A stretch of DNA of 64,000 nucleotides, from assembly GCA_949128115.1 (NCBI GenBank), contig OX421962.1:101090836-101154835 (forward strand), read 5' to 3'. Shown one piece after another: positions 43,870-56,989 of this stretch; the stretch's first letter is position 1, and each line of letters opens with the position of its first letter. Made by a program: the position numbers and the translations under genes. The notes beneath the pieces are model-generated. The model searched no databases. It had not been told where the DNA came from and worked only from the letters and a program-made list of their open reading frames with translations. The DNA is from Anaspis maculata (taxonomy: Eukaryota; Arthropoda; Insecta; Coleoptera; Scraptiidae).

Positions 43870-45140
43870 TTACCTTATACCGGGTGAAAAAAAAATAAAA
43901 GGAGTTTCATTATTTTTTTCCAACTTTTTAGTTTCTTGGCCGATTTCCACAAACTTTGTGTCAAAAGCTCGCTGACTGAATCGTCTACTTAAATCAATTG
44001 TCAATATAGACAAATTATCAAAAATCAAGATGGCGGCGGCGAACTCAAATAAAAATGTGTCGTATGTCGAGATTTTTTTTTGGCTCCTGAACTTTGTAAA
44101 GAACGACATTGATGATGGGTTCTGGAAGATTCAGCTTTTCTTTGTAATTTGGGACTAGATTCACTTTCTTCGCACATTCCACTGTGAAAATATAGTGAAT
44201 TAAAGGAAGGTCCACATGTCATTTTTTCCAAATTCACAATAAATCAACAGTTTCAAAACCTCCCGCAAATTCTTATTTCCGAAGCAATTTCTACACACTT
44301 GGTGGTGATCGTAAGCTGTGTGCATTGGTTACAAATACAGTGTGGGTGCATGGTCGAAGTTTGAAAATTTCAGATGATAGATGACGTAAATGGTGGTGGT
44401 GCGCATGTCAGATATCGAATATTCTACTTTTTTGTTCTCACATGTTCTGAACAGAATTTCAGCCAATGGTTGGCCTGATGGTCAGCTGAATAAACACGCA
44501 ACGAGAGTCAAAAATGTTAAAAGAGTCGAAATGTAAAATTTTCAAATAGACGACTTTACTTCTTTGGAGAAAATAAAACGGTTCTATCGTGAATTTCAAT
44601 GGTTGGTGGTTGGAGCTCGGTGGTTGAGATAAAAATACAGGGCTCAAACAAGGCACATGATATGACAGAAAAACAATCATTGTCCCCTACAAAGTTTCTC
44701 GGCAATTTCACGATATTTTTTTGAGGAACCAAGACGTCGTCGAAAATACCAAGTTTTAATGGATTTATTACTGTCAAGTTGTTGTCGATGCAGTGTATCT
44801 GTAAGTAAGTAGAGAAGTATGCTCGCAGTAAGTGCCCTCTAATACATCTACTGATTGGTGGTAGATTTTTAATGTGCATGTTTTTGCCATGTCTAAACGA
44901 CCAGACTGATCAGAGTCTGAGCTCATCCAGAGTTTTGCAAATGTCCGTGAACTTGGCCGCTGATTCTCGCAGCCGCTGATTCGGCGAGGATAGCCGAGCC
45001 CAAGCGCAACTTACAATGGGAAAAACATGCAAATCAGCGGCTGGCGGCTGGCTGCGGCCGCAAAGACGTGGGAATTAGCGGCTGGCGACTGGTGGCTGAG
45101 ACATTGAAATCAGCGACTGGATAATAACAAATATATTAAA
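43870..45140. other. Left-arm outer flank
   Basis: Mirrored at 62,627-63,897. Contains the ORF at 44,556-44,879 and GCGGCTGG repeats at 44,960-45,125. Another minus-strand frame (44,237-44,025; mirror 63,530-63,742) follows an acceptor-like TTTTCACAG, and a frame there reads NLVPNYKEKLNLPEPIINVV. This may be an exon, but no family is recognised. Confidence 0.4.
44556..44879 (-). CDS. Unidentified 107-codon ORF, left-arm copy
   Basis: ATG 44,879 to TAA. Contains the segment LKLGIFDDVLVPQKNIVKLP after an acceptor-like CTTACAG, so the true coding part may begin at IHCIDNNLTV. This segment loosely resembles the LGFFDD(I/V)L(I/V)PP loop of RPB7/RPC8-type polymerase subunits, but the rest does not match, so no function is assigned. 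One residue (Ser/Phe near the C-terminus) differs from the right-arm copy. Confidence 0.3.
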   Translation of the reverse strand: MHIKNLPPISRCIRGHLLRAYFSTYLQIHCIDNNLTVINPLKLGIFDDVLVPQKNIVKLPRNFVGDNDCFSVISCALFEPCIFISTTELQPPTIEIHDRTVLFSPKK

Positions 45141-48100
45141 ATCCAAATGATATTTTGCTGAAACAGCTCAAGGAATGTTTAGGCAGGCCGCCTGCCCCCT
45201 GTGGGATCGAATCCAGCCCGCGCACTATGGAGCGAGGGGTGGAGTCCACCCCTCAATTTTCAAAGTCCAAAAAAAAATACTTATCCAAATAGGATTTTGC
45301 TGAAACCGCGTACAGATGTTCAGGGAGGCCGCCTGCCCCCTGTGAAATCGAATCCAGCCCGCGCACTATTGAGGGAGGGGAGGAATCCACCCCCCAATTT
45401 TCAAAGTCCAAAAAAAAAATACTTATCCAAATAGGATTTTGCTGAAACCGCGTACAGATGTTCAGGGAGGCCGCCTGCCCCCTGTGAAATCGAATACAGC
45501 CCGCGCACTATTGAGGGAGGGGAGGAATCCACCCCCCAATTTTCAAAGTCCAAAAAAAAAATACTTATCCAAATAGGATTTTGCTGAAACCGCGTACAGA
45601 TGTTCAGGGAGGCCGCCTGCCCCCTGTGAAATCAAATCCAGCCCGCGCACTATTGAGGGAGGGGAGGAATCCACCCCCCAATTTTCAAAGTCCAAAAAAA
45701 AAATACTTATCCAAATAGGATTTTGCTGAAACCGCGTACAGATGTTCAGGGAGGCCGCCTGCCCCCTGTGGAATCGAATCCAGCCCGCGCACTATTGAGG
45801 GAGGGAAGGAATCCACCCCTCAATTTTCAAAGTCCAAAAAAAAAAATACTTATCCAAATAGGATTTTGCTGAAACCGCGTACAGATGTTCAGGGAGGCCG
45901 CCTGCCCCCTGTGAAATCGAATCCAGCCCGCGCACTATTGAGGGAGGGGAGGAATCCACCCTCCAATTTTCAAAGTCAAAAAAAAAAAACTTATCCAAAT
46001 AGAATTTTGCTGAAACCGCGTACAGATGTTCAGGGAAGCCGCCTGCCCCCTGTGAAATCGAATCCAGCCCGCGCACTATTGAGGGAGGGGAGGAATCCAC
46101 CCCCCAATTTTCAAAGTCCAAAAAAAAATACTTATCCAAATAGGATTTTGCTGAAACCGCGTACAGATGTTCAGGGAGGCCGCCTGCCCCCTGTGAAATC
46201 GAATCCAGCCCGCGCACTATTGAGGGAGGGGAGGAATCCACCCCCCAATTTTCAAAGTCCAAAAAAAAAATACTTATCCAAATAGGATTTTGCTGAAACC
46301 GCGAATCGAATCCAGCCCGCGCACTATTGAGGGAGGGGAGGAATCCACCCCTCAATTTTCAAAGTCCAAAAAAAAAATACTTATCCAAATAGGATTTTTC
46401 TGAAACCGCGTACAGATGTTCAGGGAGGCCGCCTGCCCCCTGTGAAATCGAATCCAGCCCGCGCACTATTGAGGGAGGGGAGGAATCCACACCCCAATTT
46501 TCAAAGTCCAAAAAAAAAATACTTATCCAAATAGGATTTTGCTGAAACCGCGTACAGATGTTCAGGGAGGCCGCCTGCCCCCTGTGAAATCGAATCCAGC
46601 CCGCGCACTATTGAGGGAGGGGAGGAATCCACCCCCCAATTTTCAAAGTCCAAAAAAAAAATACTTATCCAAATAGGATTTTGCTGAAACCGCGTACAGA
46701 TGTTCAGGGAGGCCGCCTGCCCCCTGTGAAATCGAATACAGCCCGCGCACTATTGAGGGAGGGGAGGAATCCACCCTCCAATTTTCAAAGTCCAAAAAAA
46801 AAAATACTTATCCAAATAGGATTTTGCTGAAACCGCGTACAGATGTTCAGGGAGGCCGCCTGCCCCCTGTGAAATCGAATCCAGCCCGCGCACTATTGAG
46901 GGAGGGGAGGAATCCACCCCTCAATTTTCAAAGTCCAAAAAAAAATACTTATCCAAATAGGATTTTGCTGAAACCGCGTACAGATGTTAAGGGAGGCCGC
47001 CTGCCCCCTGTGAAATCGAATCCAGCCCGCGCACTATTGAGGGAGGGGAGGAATCCACCCCCCAATTTTCAAAGTCCAAAAAAAAAATACTTATCCAAAT
47101 AGGATTTTGCTGAAACCGCGTACAGATGTTCAGGGAGGCCGCCTGCCCCCTGTGAAATCGAATACAGCCCGCGCACTATTGAGGGAGGGGAGGAATCCAC
47201 CCCCCAATTTTCAAAGTCCAAAAAAAAAAAATACTTATCCAAATAGGATTTTGCTGAAACCGCGAACAGATGTTCAGGGAGGCCGCCTGCCCCCTGTGAA
47301 ATCGAATCCAGCCCGCGCACTATTGAGGGAGGGGAGGAATCCACCCCCCAATTTTCAAAGTCCAAAAAAAAAATACTTATCCAAATAGGATTTTGCTGAA
47401 ACCGCGTACAGATGTTCAGGGAGGCCGCCTGCCCCCTGTGAAATCGAATACAGCCCGCGCACTATTGAGGGAGGGGAGGAATCCACCCCCCAATTTTCAA
47501 AGTCCAAAAAAAAAATACTTATCCAAATAGGATTTTGCTGAAACCGCGTACAGATGTTCAGGGAGGCCGCCTGCCCCCTGTGAAATCGAATACAGCCCGC
47601 GCACTATTGAGGGAGGGGAGGAATCCACCCCCCAATTTTCAAAGTCCAAAAAAAAAATACTTATCCAAATAGGATTTTGCTGAAACCGCGTACAGATGTT
47701 AAGGGAGGCCGCCTGCCCCCTGTGAAATCGAATCCAGCCCGCGCACTATTGAGGGAGGGGAGGAATCCACCCCTCAATTTTCAAAGTCCAAAAAAAAATA
47801 CTTATCCAAATAGGATTTTGCTGAAACCGCGTACAGATGTTCAGGGAGGCCGCCTGCCCCCTGTGAAATCGAATCCAGCCCGCGCACTATTGAGGGAGGG
47901 GAGGAATCCACCCCCCAATTTTCAAAGTCCAAAAAAAAAATACTTATCCAAATAGGATTTTGCTGAAACCGCGAACAGATGTTCAGGGAGGCCGCCTGCC
48001 CCCTGTGAAATCGAATCCAGCCCGCGCACTATTGAGGGAGGGGAGGAATCTACCCCCCAATTTTCAAAGTCCAAAAAAAAAATACTTATCCAAATAGGAT

Positions 48101-51100
48101 TTTGCTGAAACCGCGAATCGAATCCAGCCCGCGCACTATTGAGGGAGGGGAGGAATCCACCCCTCAATTTTCAAAGTCCAAAAAAAAAATACTTATCCAA
48201 ATAGGATTTTTCTGAAACCGCGTACAGATGTTCAGGGAGGCCGCCTGCCCCCTGTGAAATCGAATCCAGCCCGCGCACTATTGAGGGAGGGGAGGAATCC
48301 ACCCCCCAATTTTCAAAGTCCAAAAAAAAAATACTTATCCAAATAGGATTTTGCTGAAACCGCGTACAGATGTTCAGGGAGGCCGCCTGCCCCCTGTGAA
48401 ATCGAATCCAGCCCGCGCACTATTGAGGGAGGGGAGGAATCCACCCCCCAATTTTCAAAGTCCAAAAAAAAAAAATACTTATCCAAATAGGATTTTGCTG
48501 AAACCGCGAACAGATGTTCAGGGAGGCCGCCTGCCCCCTGTGAAATCGAATCCAGCCCGCACACTATTGAGGGAGGGGAGGAATCCACCCTCCAATTTTC
48601 AAAGTCCAAAAAAAAAAATACTTATCCAAATAGGATTTTGCTGAAACCGCGTACAGATGTTCAGGGAGGCCGCCTGCCCCCTGTGAAATCGAATACAGCC
48701 CGCGCACTATTGAGGGAGGGGAGGAATCCACCCTCCAATTTTCAAAGTCCAAAAAAAAAAATACTTATCCAAATAGGATTTTGCTGAAACCGCGTACAGA
48801 TGTTCAGGGAGGCCGCCTGCCCCCTGTGAAATCGAATACAGCCCGCGCACTATTGAGGGAGGGGAGGAATCCACCCTCCAATTTTCAAAGTCCAAAAAAA
48901 AAAATACTTATCCAAATAGGATTTTGCTGAAACCGCGTACAGATGTTCAGGGAGGCCGCCTGCCCCCTGTGAAATCGAATACAGCCCGCGCACTATTGAG
49001 GGAGGGGAGGAATCCACCCTCCAATTTTCAAAGTCCAAAAAAAAAAATACTTATCCAAATAGGATTTTGCTGAAACCGCGTACAGATGTTCAGGGAGGCC
49101 GCCTGCCCCCTGTGAAATCGAATCCAGCCCGCGCACTATTGAGGGAGGGGAGGAATCCACCCTCCAATTTTCAAAGTCCAAAAAAAAAAATACTTATCCA
49201 AATAGGATTTTGCTGAAACCGCGTACAGATGTTCAGGGAGGCCGCCTGCCCCCTGTGAAATCGAATACAGCCCGCGCACTATTGAGGGAGGGGAGGAATC
49301 CACCCTCCAATTTTCAAAGTCCAAAAAAAAAAATACTTATCCAAATAGGATTTTGCTGAAACCGCGTACAGATGTTCAGGGAGGCCGCCTGCCCCCTGTG
49401 AAATCGAATCCAGCCCGCGCACTATTGAGGGAGGGGAGGAATCCACCCCTCAATTTTCAAAGTCCAAAAAAAAATACTTATCCAAATAGGATTTTGCTGA
49501 AACCGCGTACAGATGTTAAGGGAGGCCGCCTGCCCCCTGTGAAATCGAATCCAGCCCGCGCACTATTGAGGGAGGGGAGGAATCCACCCCCCAATTTTCA
49601 AAGTCCAAAAAAAAAATACTTATCCAAATAGGATTTTGCTGAAACCGCGTACAGATGTTCAGGGAGGCCGCCTGCCCCCTGTGAAATCGAATACAGCCCG
49701 CGCACTATTGAGGGAGGGGAGGAATCCACCCTCCAATTTTCAAAGTCCAAAAAAAAAATACTTATCCAAATAGGATTTTGCTGAAACCGCGTACAGATGT
49801 TCAGGGAGGCCGCCTGCCCCCTGTGAAATCGAATCCAGCCCGCGCACTATTGAGGGAGGGGAGGAATCCACCCCTCAATTTTCAAAGTCCAAAAAAAAAT
49901 ACTTATCCAAATAGGATTTTGCTGAAACCGCGTACAGATGTTCAGGGAGGCCGCCTGCCCCCTGTGAAATCGAATCCAGCCCGCGCACTATTGAGGGAGG
50001 GGAGGAATCCACCCCCCAATTTTCAAAGTCCAAAAAAAAAATACTTATCCAAATAGGATTTTGCTGAAACCGCGAACAGATGTTCAGGGAGGCCGCCTGC
50101 CCCCTGTGAAATCGAATCCAGCCCGCGCACTATTGAGGGAGGGGAGGAATCTACCCCCCAATTTTCAAAGTCCAAAAAAAAAATACTTATCCAAATAGGA
50201 TTTTGCTGAAACCGCGAATCGAATCCAGCCCGCGCACTATTGAGGGAGGGGAGGAATCCACCCCTCAATTTTCAAAGTCCAAAAAAAAAATACTTATCCA
50301 AATAGGATTTTTCTGAAACCGCGTACAGATGTTCAGGGAGGCCGCCTGCCCCCTGTGAAATCGAATCCAGCCCGCGCACTATTGAGGGAGGGGAGGAATC
50401 CACCCCCCAATTTTCAAAGTCCAAAAAAAAAATACTTATCCAAATAGGATTTTGCTGAAACCGCGTACAGATGTTCAGGGAGGCCGCCTGCCCCCTGTGA
50501 AATCGAATCCAGCCCGCGCACTATTGAGGGAGGGGAGGAATCCACCCCCCAATTTTCAAAGTCCAAAAAAAAAAAATACTTATCCAAATAGGATTTTGCT
50601 GAAACCGCGAACAGATGTTCAGGGAGGCCGCCTGCCCCCTGTGAAATCGAATCCAGCCCGCACACTATTGAGGGAGGGGAGGAATCCACCCCCCAATTTT
50701 CAAAGTCCAAAAAAAAAATACTTATCCAAATAGGATTTTGCTGAAACCGCGTACAGATGTTCAGGGAGGCCGCCTGCCCCCTGTGAAATCGAATACAGCC
50801 CGCGCACTATTGAGGGAGGGGAGGAATCTACCCCCCAATTTTCAAAGTCCAAAAAAAAAATACTTATCCAAATAGGATTTTGCTGAAACCGCGAATCGAA
50901 TCCAGCCCGCGCACTATTGAGGGAGGGGAGGAATCCACCCCTCAATTTTCAAAGTCCAAAAAAAAAATACTTATCCAAATAGGATTTTTCTGAAACCGCG
51001 TACAGATGTTCAGGGAAGCCGCCTGCCCCCTGTGAAATCGAATCCAGCCCGCGCACTATTGAGGGAGGGGAGGAATCCACCCCCCAATTTTCAAAGTCCA

Positions 51101-53334
51101 AAAAAAAAATACTTATCCAAATAGGATTTTGCTGAAACCGCGTACAGATGTTCAGGGAGGACGCCTGCCCCCTGTGAAATCGAATCCAGCCCGCGCACTA
51201 TTGAGGGAGGGGAGGAATCCACCCCCCAATTTTCAAAGTCCAAAAAAAAAATACTTATCCAAATAGGATTTTGCTGAAACCGCGTACAGATGTTCAGGGA
51301 GGCCGCCTGCCCCCTGTGAAATCGAATCCAGCCCGCGCACTATTGAGGGAGGGGAGGAATCCACCCCCCAATTTTCAAAGTCCAAAAAAAAAAAATACTT
51401 ATCCAAATAGGATTTTGCTGAAACCGCGAACAGATGTTCAGGGAGGCCGCCTGCCCCCTGTGAAATCGAATCCAGCCCGCGCACTATTGAGGGAGGGGAG
51501 GAATCCACCCCCCAATTTTCAAAGTCCAAAAAAAAAATACTTATCCAAATAGGATTTTGCTGAAACCGCGTACAGATGTTCAGGGAGGCCGCCTGCCCCC
51601 TGTGAAATCGAATACAGCCCGCGCACTATTGAGGGAGGGGAGGAATCCACCCCCCAATTTTCAAAGTCCAAAAAAAAAATACTTATCCAAATAGGATTTT
51701 GCTGAAACCGCGTACAGATGTTCAGGGAGGCCGCCTGCCCCCTGTGAAATCGAATCCAGCCCGCGCACTATTGAGGGAGGGGAGGAATCCACCCCTCAAT
51801 TTTCAAAGTCCAAAAAAAAATACTTATCCAAATAGGATTTTGCTGAAACCGCGTACAGATGTTCAGGGAGGCCGCCTGCCCCCTGTGAAATCGAATCCAG
51901 CCCGCGCACTATTGAGGGAGGGGAGGAATCCACCCCCCAATTTTCAAAGTCCAAAAAAAAAAATACTTATCCAAATAGGATTTTGCTGAAACCGCGAACA
52001 GATGTTCAGGGAGGCCGCCTGCCCCCTGTGAAATCGAATCCAGCCCGCGCACTATTGAGGGAGGGGAGGAATCCACCCCCCAATTTTCAAAGTCCAAAAA
52101 AAAAAAATACTTATCCAAATAGGATTTTGCTGAAACCGCGAACAGATGTTCAGGGAGGCCGCCTGCCCCCTGTGAAATCGAATCCAGCCCGCGCACTATT
52201 GAGGGAGGGGAGGAATCCACCCCCCAATTTTCAAAGTCCAAAAAAAAAATACTTATCCAAATAGGATTTTGCTGAAACCGCGTACAGATGTTCAGGGAGG
52301 CCGCCTGCCCCCTGTGGAATCGAATCCAGCCCGCGCACTATTGAGGGAGGGGAGGAATCCACCCCTCAATTTTCAAAGTCCAAAAAAAAAATACTTATCC
52401 AAATAGGATTTTGCTGAAACCGCGTACAGATGTTCAGGGAGGCCGCCTGCCCCCTGTGAAATCGAATCCAGCCCGCGCACTATTGAGGGAGGGGAGGAAT
52501 CCACCCCCCAATTTTCAAAGTCAAAAAAAAAAAACTTATCCAAATAGAATTTTGCTGAAACCGCGTACAGATGTTCAGGGAGGCCGCCTGCCCCCTGTGA
52601 AATCGAATCCAGCCCGCGCACTATTGAGGGAGGGGAGGAATCCACCCCCCAATTTTCAAAGTCCAAAAAAAAAATACTTATCCAAATAGGATTTTGCTGA
52701 AACCGCGAACAGATGTTCAGGGAGGCCGCCTGCCCCCTGTGAAATCGAATCCAGCCCGCGCACTATTGAGGGAGGGGAGGAATCCACCCCCCAATTTTCA
52801 AAGTCCAAAAAAAAAAATACTTATCCAAATAGGATTTTGCTGAAACCGCGAACAGATGTTCAGGGAGGCCGCCTGCCCCCTGTGAAATCGAATCCAGCCC
52901 GCGCACTATTGAGGGAGGGGAGGAATCCACCCCCCAATTTTCAAAGTCCAAAAAAAAAATACTTATCCAAATAGGATTTTGCTGAAACCGCGTACAGATG
53001 TTCAGGGAGGCCGCCTGCCCCCTGTGGAATCGAATCCAGCCCGCGCACTATTGAGGGAGGGGAGGAATCCACCCCTCAATTTTCAAAGTCCAAAAAAAAA
53101 ATACTTATCCAAATAGGATTTTGCTGAAACCGCGTACAGATGTTCAGGGAGGCCGCCTGCCCCCTGTGAAATCGAATCCAGCCCGCGCACTATTGAGGGA
53201 GGGGAGGAATCCACCCCCCAATTTTCAAAGTAAAAAAAAAAAAAACTTATCCAAATAGAATTTTGCTGAAACCGCGTATAGATGTTCGGGGAGGCCGTCT
53301 GCCCCCTGTGGAATCGAATCCAGCTCGCGCACTA
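45140..53334 (+). repeat. 142-bp tandem array, left (~57 units)
   Basis: The unit is 141-144 bp, varying in an A8-A12 tract. It contains ACCGCGTACAGATGTTCAGG, GGCCGCCTGCCCCCTGTG, AATCGAATCCAGCCCGCGCA and TACTTATCCAAATAGGATTT. The edge units are the most diverged. Sequence variants (CGCGAACAG, AATACAGCC, TTAAGGG) and a 35-bp-deleted unit recur in blocks; the block at about 47,800-48,700 repeats at about 49,900-50,800, offset 2,101 bp. Open frames of 60-187 codons across it are by-products of a unit without fixed stops. Confidence 0.97.
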
Positions 53335-54897
53335 GGTTTCTTATTTTCGATCAATGATGCTCTAGGCGGACTAGGCCTTGCCTTGCTACAAGCCTTACAA
53401 GCCTCAACCAAATTTTCAATATCCATATCTAACTTTAGCCACCAAAAATAAGAGCGCGCCTCACTTTTAATTCTTACTATTCCCGGGTGGGCAATATTTA
53501 ATTCCTCTAACAACAACTTTCTGCACTTTTCCGGTATAACAACTCTGTAACCCCGCATTAATAAATGATTTTCTACATTCAGTTCATTTTTCGACTAATA
53601 AAAGGCTTGAACGGATCTCCCTCCAATTTGTTATGCCATCCTTTCCTAATTTCAGATAAAATCTTAGATAAAACTCCATCCTTTTCATGATGGGGTGCGT
53701 TCAGTCAGCTTATTTAGCCGCAAGTTTTAATTTTAGCCGTAAGCGCTGTATCGCTTATTGGCTGTTCTGAGGAGGCTGGTTCATAAGAGCCAATGAGTGT
53801 TGCTGCGCTTGCGACTAAGATTAAAACTTGCGGCTAAATAAGCTGACTGAACGCACCTCAAGCGTGACAAACAATCTACATTTCCATTCAACGTACCTTT
53901 CAGATATTTGATGGTAAAATCGAACTGAGATAAGAAAACAACCCAGCGCTGTAATCTGCCAGCCGCTATCACAGGAATACCTTCCTCACCTCCGAATAAA
54001 TAAATTAAAGGTTTGTGAACTGTTGTCAAAACAAATTTGTGTCCCATAAGATAGTGATAAAAATTTTTACGGAAAAATGAATTGTTAATGCCTCTTTGTC
54101 TAAAGCGGAATAAGCCATTCCACATTTACTAAGATTTCTTGAAGCAAAACAAATTGGTCACTTCTTTCCATTAGGTAAATTGTACGATAATACTCTCGCT
54201 ACTCCATATGAACTTGCGTCGCAACTCACTTTCAAAGGTAGATCTGGATTATAATGAATCAATACCACATCTGAAGTGATAGCTTCTTTCGCCTTAATGA
54301 AAGCTCCTTCACAACTTTTACTCCATTCAAAACGTGCATTCTTCTTTAACAATTCATACAGTGGGTGCACAATATCTGTAACATTCTCAATAAATGTTAA
54401 ATAATAGTTCAACAATCCTAGCAAAGAGTTTAACTCTGAAATATTCTCCGGTGTTTTGCAATTCAGTATTGCGTCTACCTTTCGCCTCATCTGAGTCCAA
54501 TAACCAATATATTTTTCAATTGATGTTCTAAGTGAGTAGTAAATTGGCAATTCACTGCAATCTTCTTGATTCTTGCAAACTAATCAAAGAGAGGTTCATC
54601 TTGTTCTTGTCGTGATTTGTAAAATTGTAGTCGTTCGTAGAATACCAATTTCTTTTTGCTATAGTGCTGATTCAAAATTGCACATATCTGTTCCAAGCTT
54701 TTCGTATGTGGTGCATCCGGGAAACACAGGTTGCTTAACAGAACATATACTTCGCCTTGAAGTGCAGTGATTAGTATCGCAACCTTTTTCTGCTTCTTGA
54801 TGTCATTTGCCACGAAGAATTGTTCAAGCTGATCTTTGTACAAGTTGAAATCATCACACTGTCTAAACTCCGGCATCGTGCCGTATACCGCCGCCAT
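53334..54897 (-). pseudogene. Crippled Ty3/gypsy retrotransposon relic, left-arm copy
   Basis: Minus strand, mirrored at 58,593-60,156. The gag N-terminal part (54,897-54,580) is followed by an in-frame stop. A deletion then joins it to the RT tail/RNase H region (about 54,500-54,158: ILNCKTPENISELNSLLGLL and VSCDASSYGVARVLSY). The rest of RNase H is at 54,125-53,860, where the usual TDHKPL is TVHKPL. After a MITE comes the integrase zinc-binding part (53,558-53,350), where the array begins. No LTRs were identified. Confidence 0.85.
53694..53857. mobile_element. MITE, 164 bp, inside the gypsy relic (mirror 59,633-59,796)
   Basis: GGTGCGTTCAGTCAGCTTAT and its inverse form ~38-bp ends, with a palindromic interior (TTTTAGCCGTAAGCG and CGCTTGCGACTAAGA-like). 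It separates the DCLSRL end of the RNase H region from the integrase part. Present in both arms, so it inserted before the duplication. Confidence 0.8.
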
Positions 54898-54976
54898 GGC
54901 TTGAACTTCCGTATCTGGTTCTTACCCATGTTCTTCTAGCTGTTTACTAAAATTATACATTATATAATTCCATTAT

Positions 54977-56638
54977 ACAGGGTGTCCACGGTTCAAGTGC
55001 TCTAACTGTAGGGTTGTATTCTTTGGACAAATGCAAGAAGATTTTTGTTTCGGGCTTCAGTTTCCAAGTTACAGGGTGTCCAAAAATTGGAAAATAAAAC
55101 CTTTTTTTGCTATAACTTAGTAACTACTATTTTCACGAAAACCAAACTTGGTACGATTGATAGACTATTAATCAGCTTTCATTCAGGGTTTACCATTAAT
55201 TTGTTGAAAAGCCAGTGGCGTAGATATTAGGGTTACCGCCAGTGCCGGATTAACGTATTCGCCGCCCCTAGGCCTGTCTCAATTTCCCCCCCTTCCCAGC
55301 GAGCAAACCATGCCCACGCATGTTTACCGGTCACAACGAACTATTTTTCAACTAGAGTTTTTGTTATCTTAATAATTGCACAACAACTGTATCATAAAAA
55401 TCAATATTCAAAATATGAATCTTGAAAAAGCTTAAAAACCACAATCGCCTGTGATTTGTTTTTTTTTTCCAAGTTGGGCAATCTGGTAAGTTGATGGATT
55501 GAAAAAGTCAAGATGATTTTAATTAAATCTGTCAAAATGATGTTTGCAATGCTGAACTGCTCGTTTCATTTCAATTGTTGAAGTCAGATTTTTTAAACTG
55601 ACACATTATTTCTATTTTTTTTTTGTCTTTAGACGCCCCTAAGCACGTTACTTTCTATAGTGAGAAGTGCTGGAAGGTGCAACAATGACAAAAATATAAG
55701 CACAAGATGTGATAGAGAATAAACAGTGTGAAAATGACTGAAGAAGGCCCATTTCTAGCACCGGAGTGTGATTCCGTCGCAAGTGATCTTGTTTATGAGC
55801 TATAACCCACCTTATCAACGAGAGACGCGATCAGGTAAGCTCGTGAGTGTATTGTGAGCAGGTGAAGCTCCCTTGTGTCAGGATGACATTGAACATCAAA
55901 AATCAGGTACAAAAACAAATTTTGGATTTTTAATGGCAAGCTGTAGTTTTTCTTGGCACTTGAAGCATAATTTTTGCTAGATGTCGCGCTCGGGCTCGGC
56001 TCAGGAGTAAACCTAGCGGTGTTTTATTTATTTTTTGATAACTTACTTTTGACGGCCAAATCAATTTTCACAATCAAAGCATCATTTAAAAACAATTGCC
56101 TCGATTTTGCCGCCCCCAAAATTTTGCCGCCCTAGGCCTCGGCCTCGTTGGCCTAGGCGTTGATCCGGCACTGGGTTACCCACCAATTAACCCCGGTTAT
56201 CTACACGCCACTGAGATAAAATCAATCTTTGATAACATGTTCTGATTCCCGGACAATTCTAAGCAAAAAAGGTGCTCCTGGTCCGAAGCTCTTAAGTCAA
56301 CCATTTTCGAGAAAAACGGCATTTAATGCTGGAGAACATGCAAATCGATCATAATAATAAATTGACTGATGAGACTTTTGTAAGCTGCAGTATTATTGAA
56401 AGTATTAAAATAACTGAAAAGAAGACTTATTGGAAATTATTGCTCTTGTTCAGTATTACTCACACTTATCACAAGATAATTCATTGGAAAAAAAATGACC
56501 AATTTTTTTTCCAATTTTTTGACATCCTGTAACTTGGAAACTGAAGCTTGAAGAAAAAAAAATATGGGAAATTTTTTTTTGCATTTGGCCAAAAAATATA
56601 ACCCTACAGTTAGAGCACTGAAACCGTGGAAACCCTGT
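54977..56638. mobile_element. Foldback element split by a hAT insertion
   Basis: ACAGGGTGTCCACGGTTCAA at 54,977 pairs with the inverse ending CCCTGT at 56,638, flanked by AT. Left arm to 55,212; right arm 56,214-56,638, which has extra sequence. The centre is the ~58-bp mini-element CAGTGGCGTAGATATT...ATCTACACGCCACTG (55,213-56,213), interrupted by the hAT at 55,240-56,173. Only the left half appears in the right arm of the big duplication (58,251-58,513). Confidence 0.75.
55240..56173. mobile_element. Non-autonomous hAT element, family C, 934 bp
   Basis: Termini CAGTGCCGGATTAACG and CGTTGATCCGGCACTG; subterminal GCCGCCCCTAGGC and GCCGCCCTAGGC. The flanks share GGTTACC (left GGTTACCGC, right GGTTACCC), fitting an 8-bp duplication with one base disturbed. 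No transposase frame. Confidence 0.75.
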
Positions 56639-56989
56639 ATTATATGTATATCGTGCCCAGGTGACTGACAAATAAGTCAAATCGTGCTTATAGCGTCCGT
56701 TTTCTCTAAATGCGCGTTGATTGAAAGAGTTGGAAAACAGGACTTCATACCGTACTTTCCAATAGGGTGGGATTGTCGCAAAGGATGAATCAAACTAAAA
56801 CAAATGAGGTTATGTGTTTAAGTTTGAAGTTTGGTTTAAAACAGAGTGATACAGTACCTAGTAGGAGAACGACTATAAAATATCATCTGACGAAGGTGAG
56901 CGAGCATTCTGAATTTTCTACAAAAAATCTTTTTATTGAGTAGAAGCACCGAGTTTAGCACTTTTTCAGTATTTTAGCCGGTTTTTGTG
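56639..56989. other. Unassigned spacer at the axis of the inverted duplication
   Basis: 350 bp present once in the window. No gene or repeat recognised. Confidence 0.5.

Noticed and set aside
45140..53334. CRISPR-like array
   Set aside because: Units are contiguous 142-bp repeats without unique spacers, in a eukaryotic genome.
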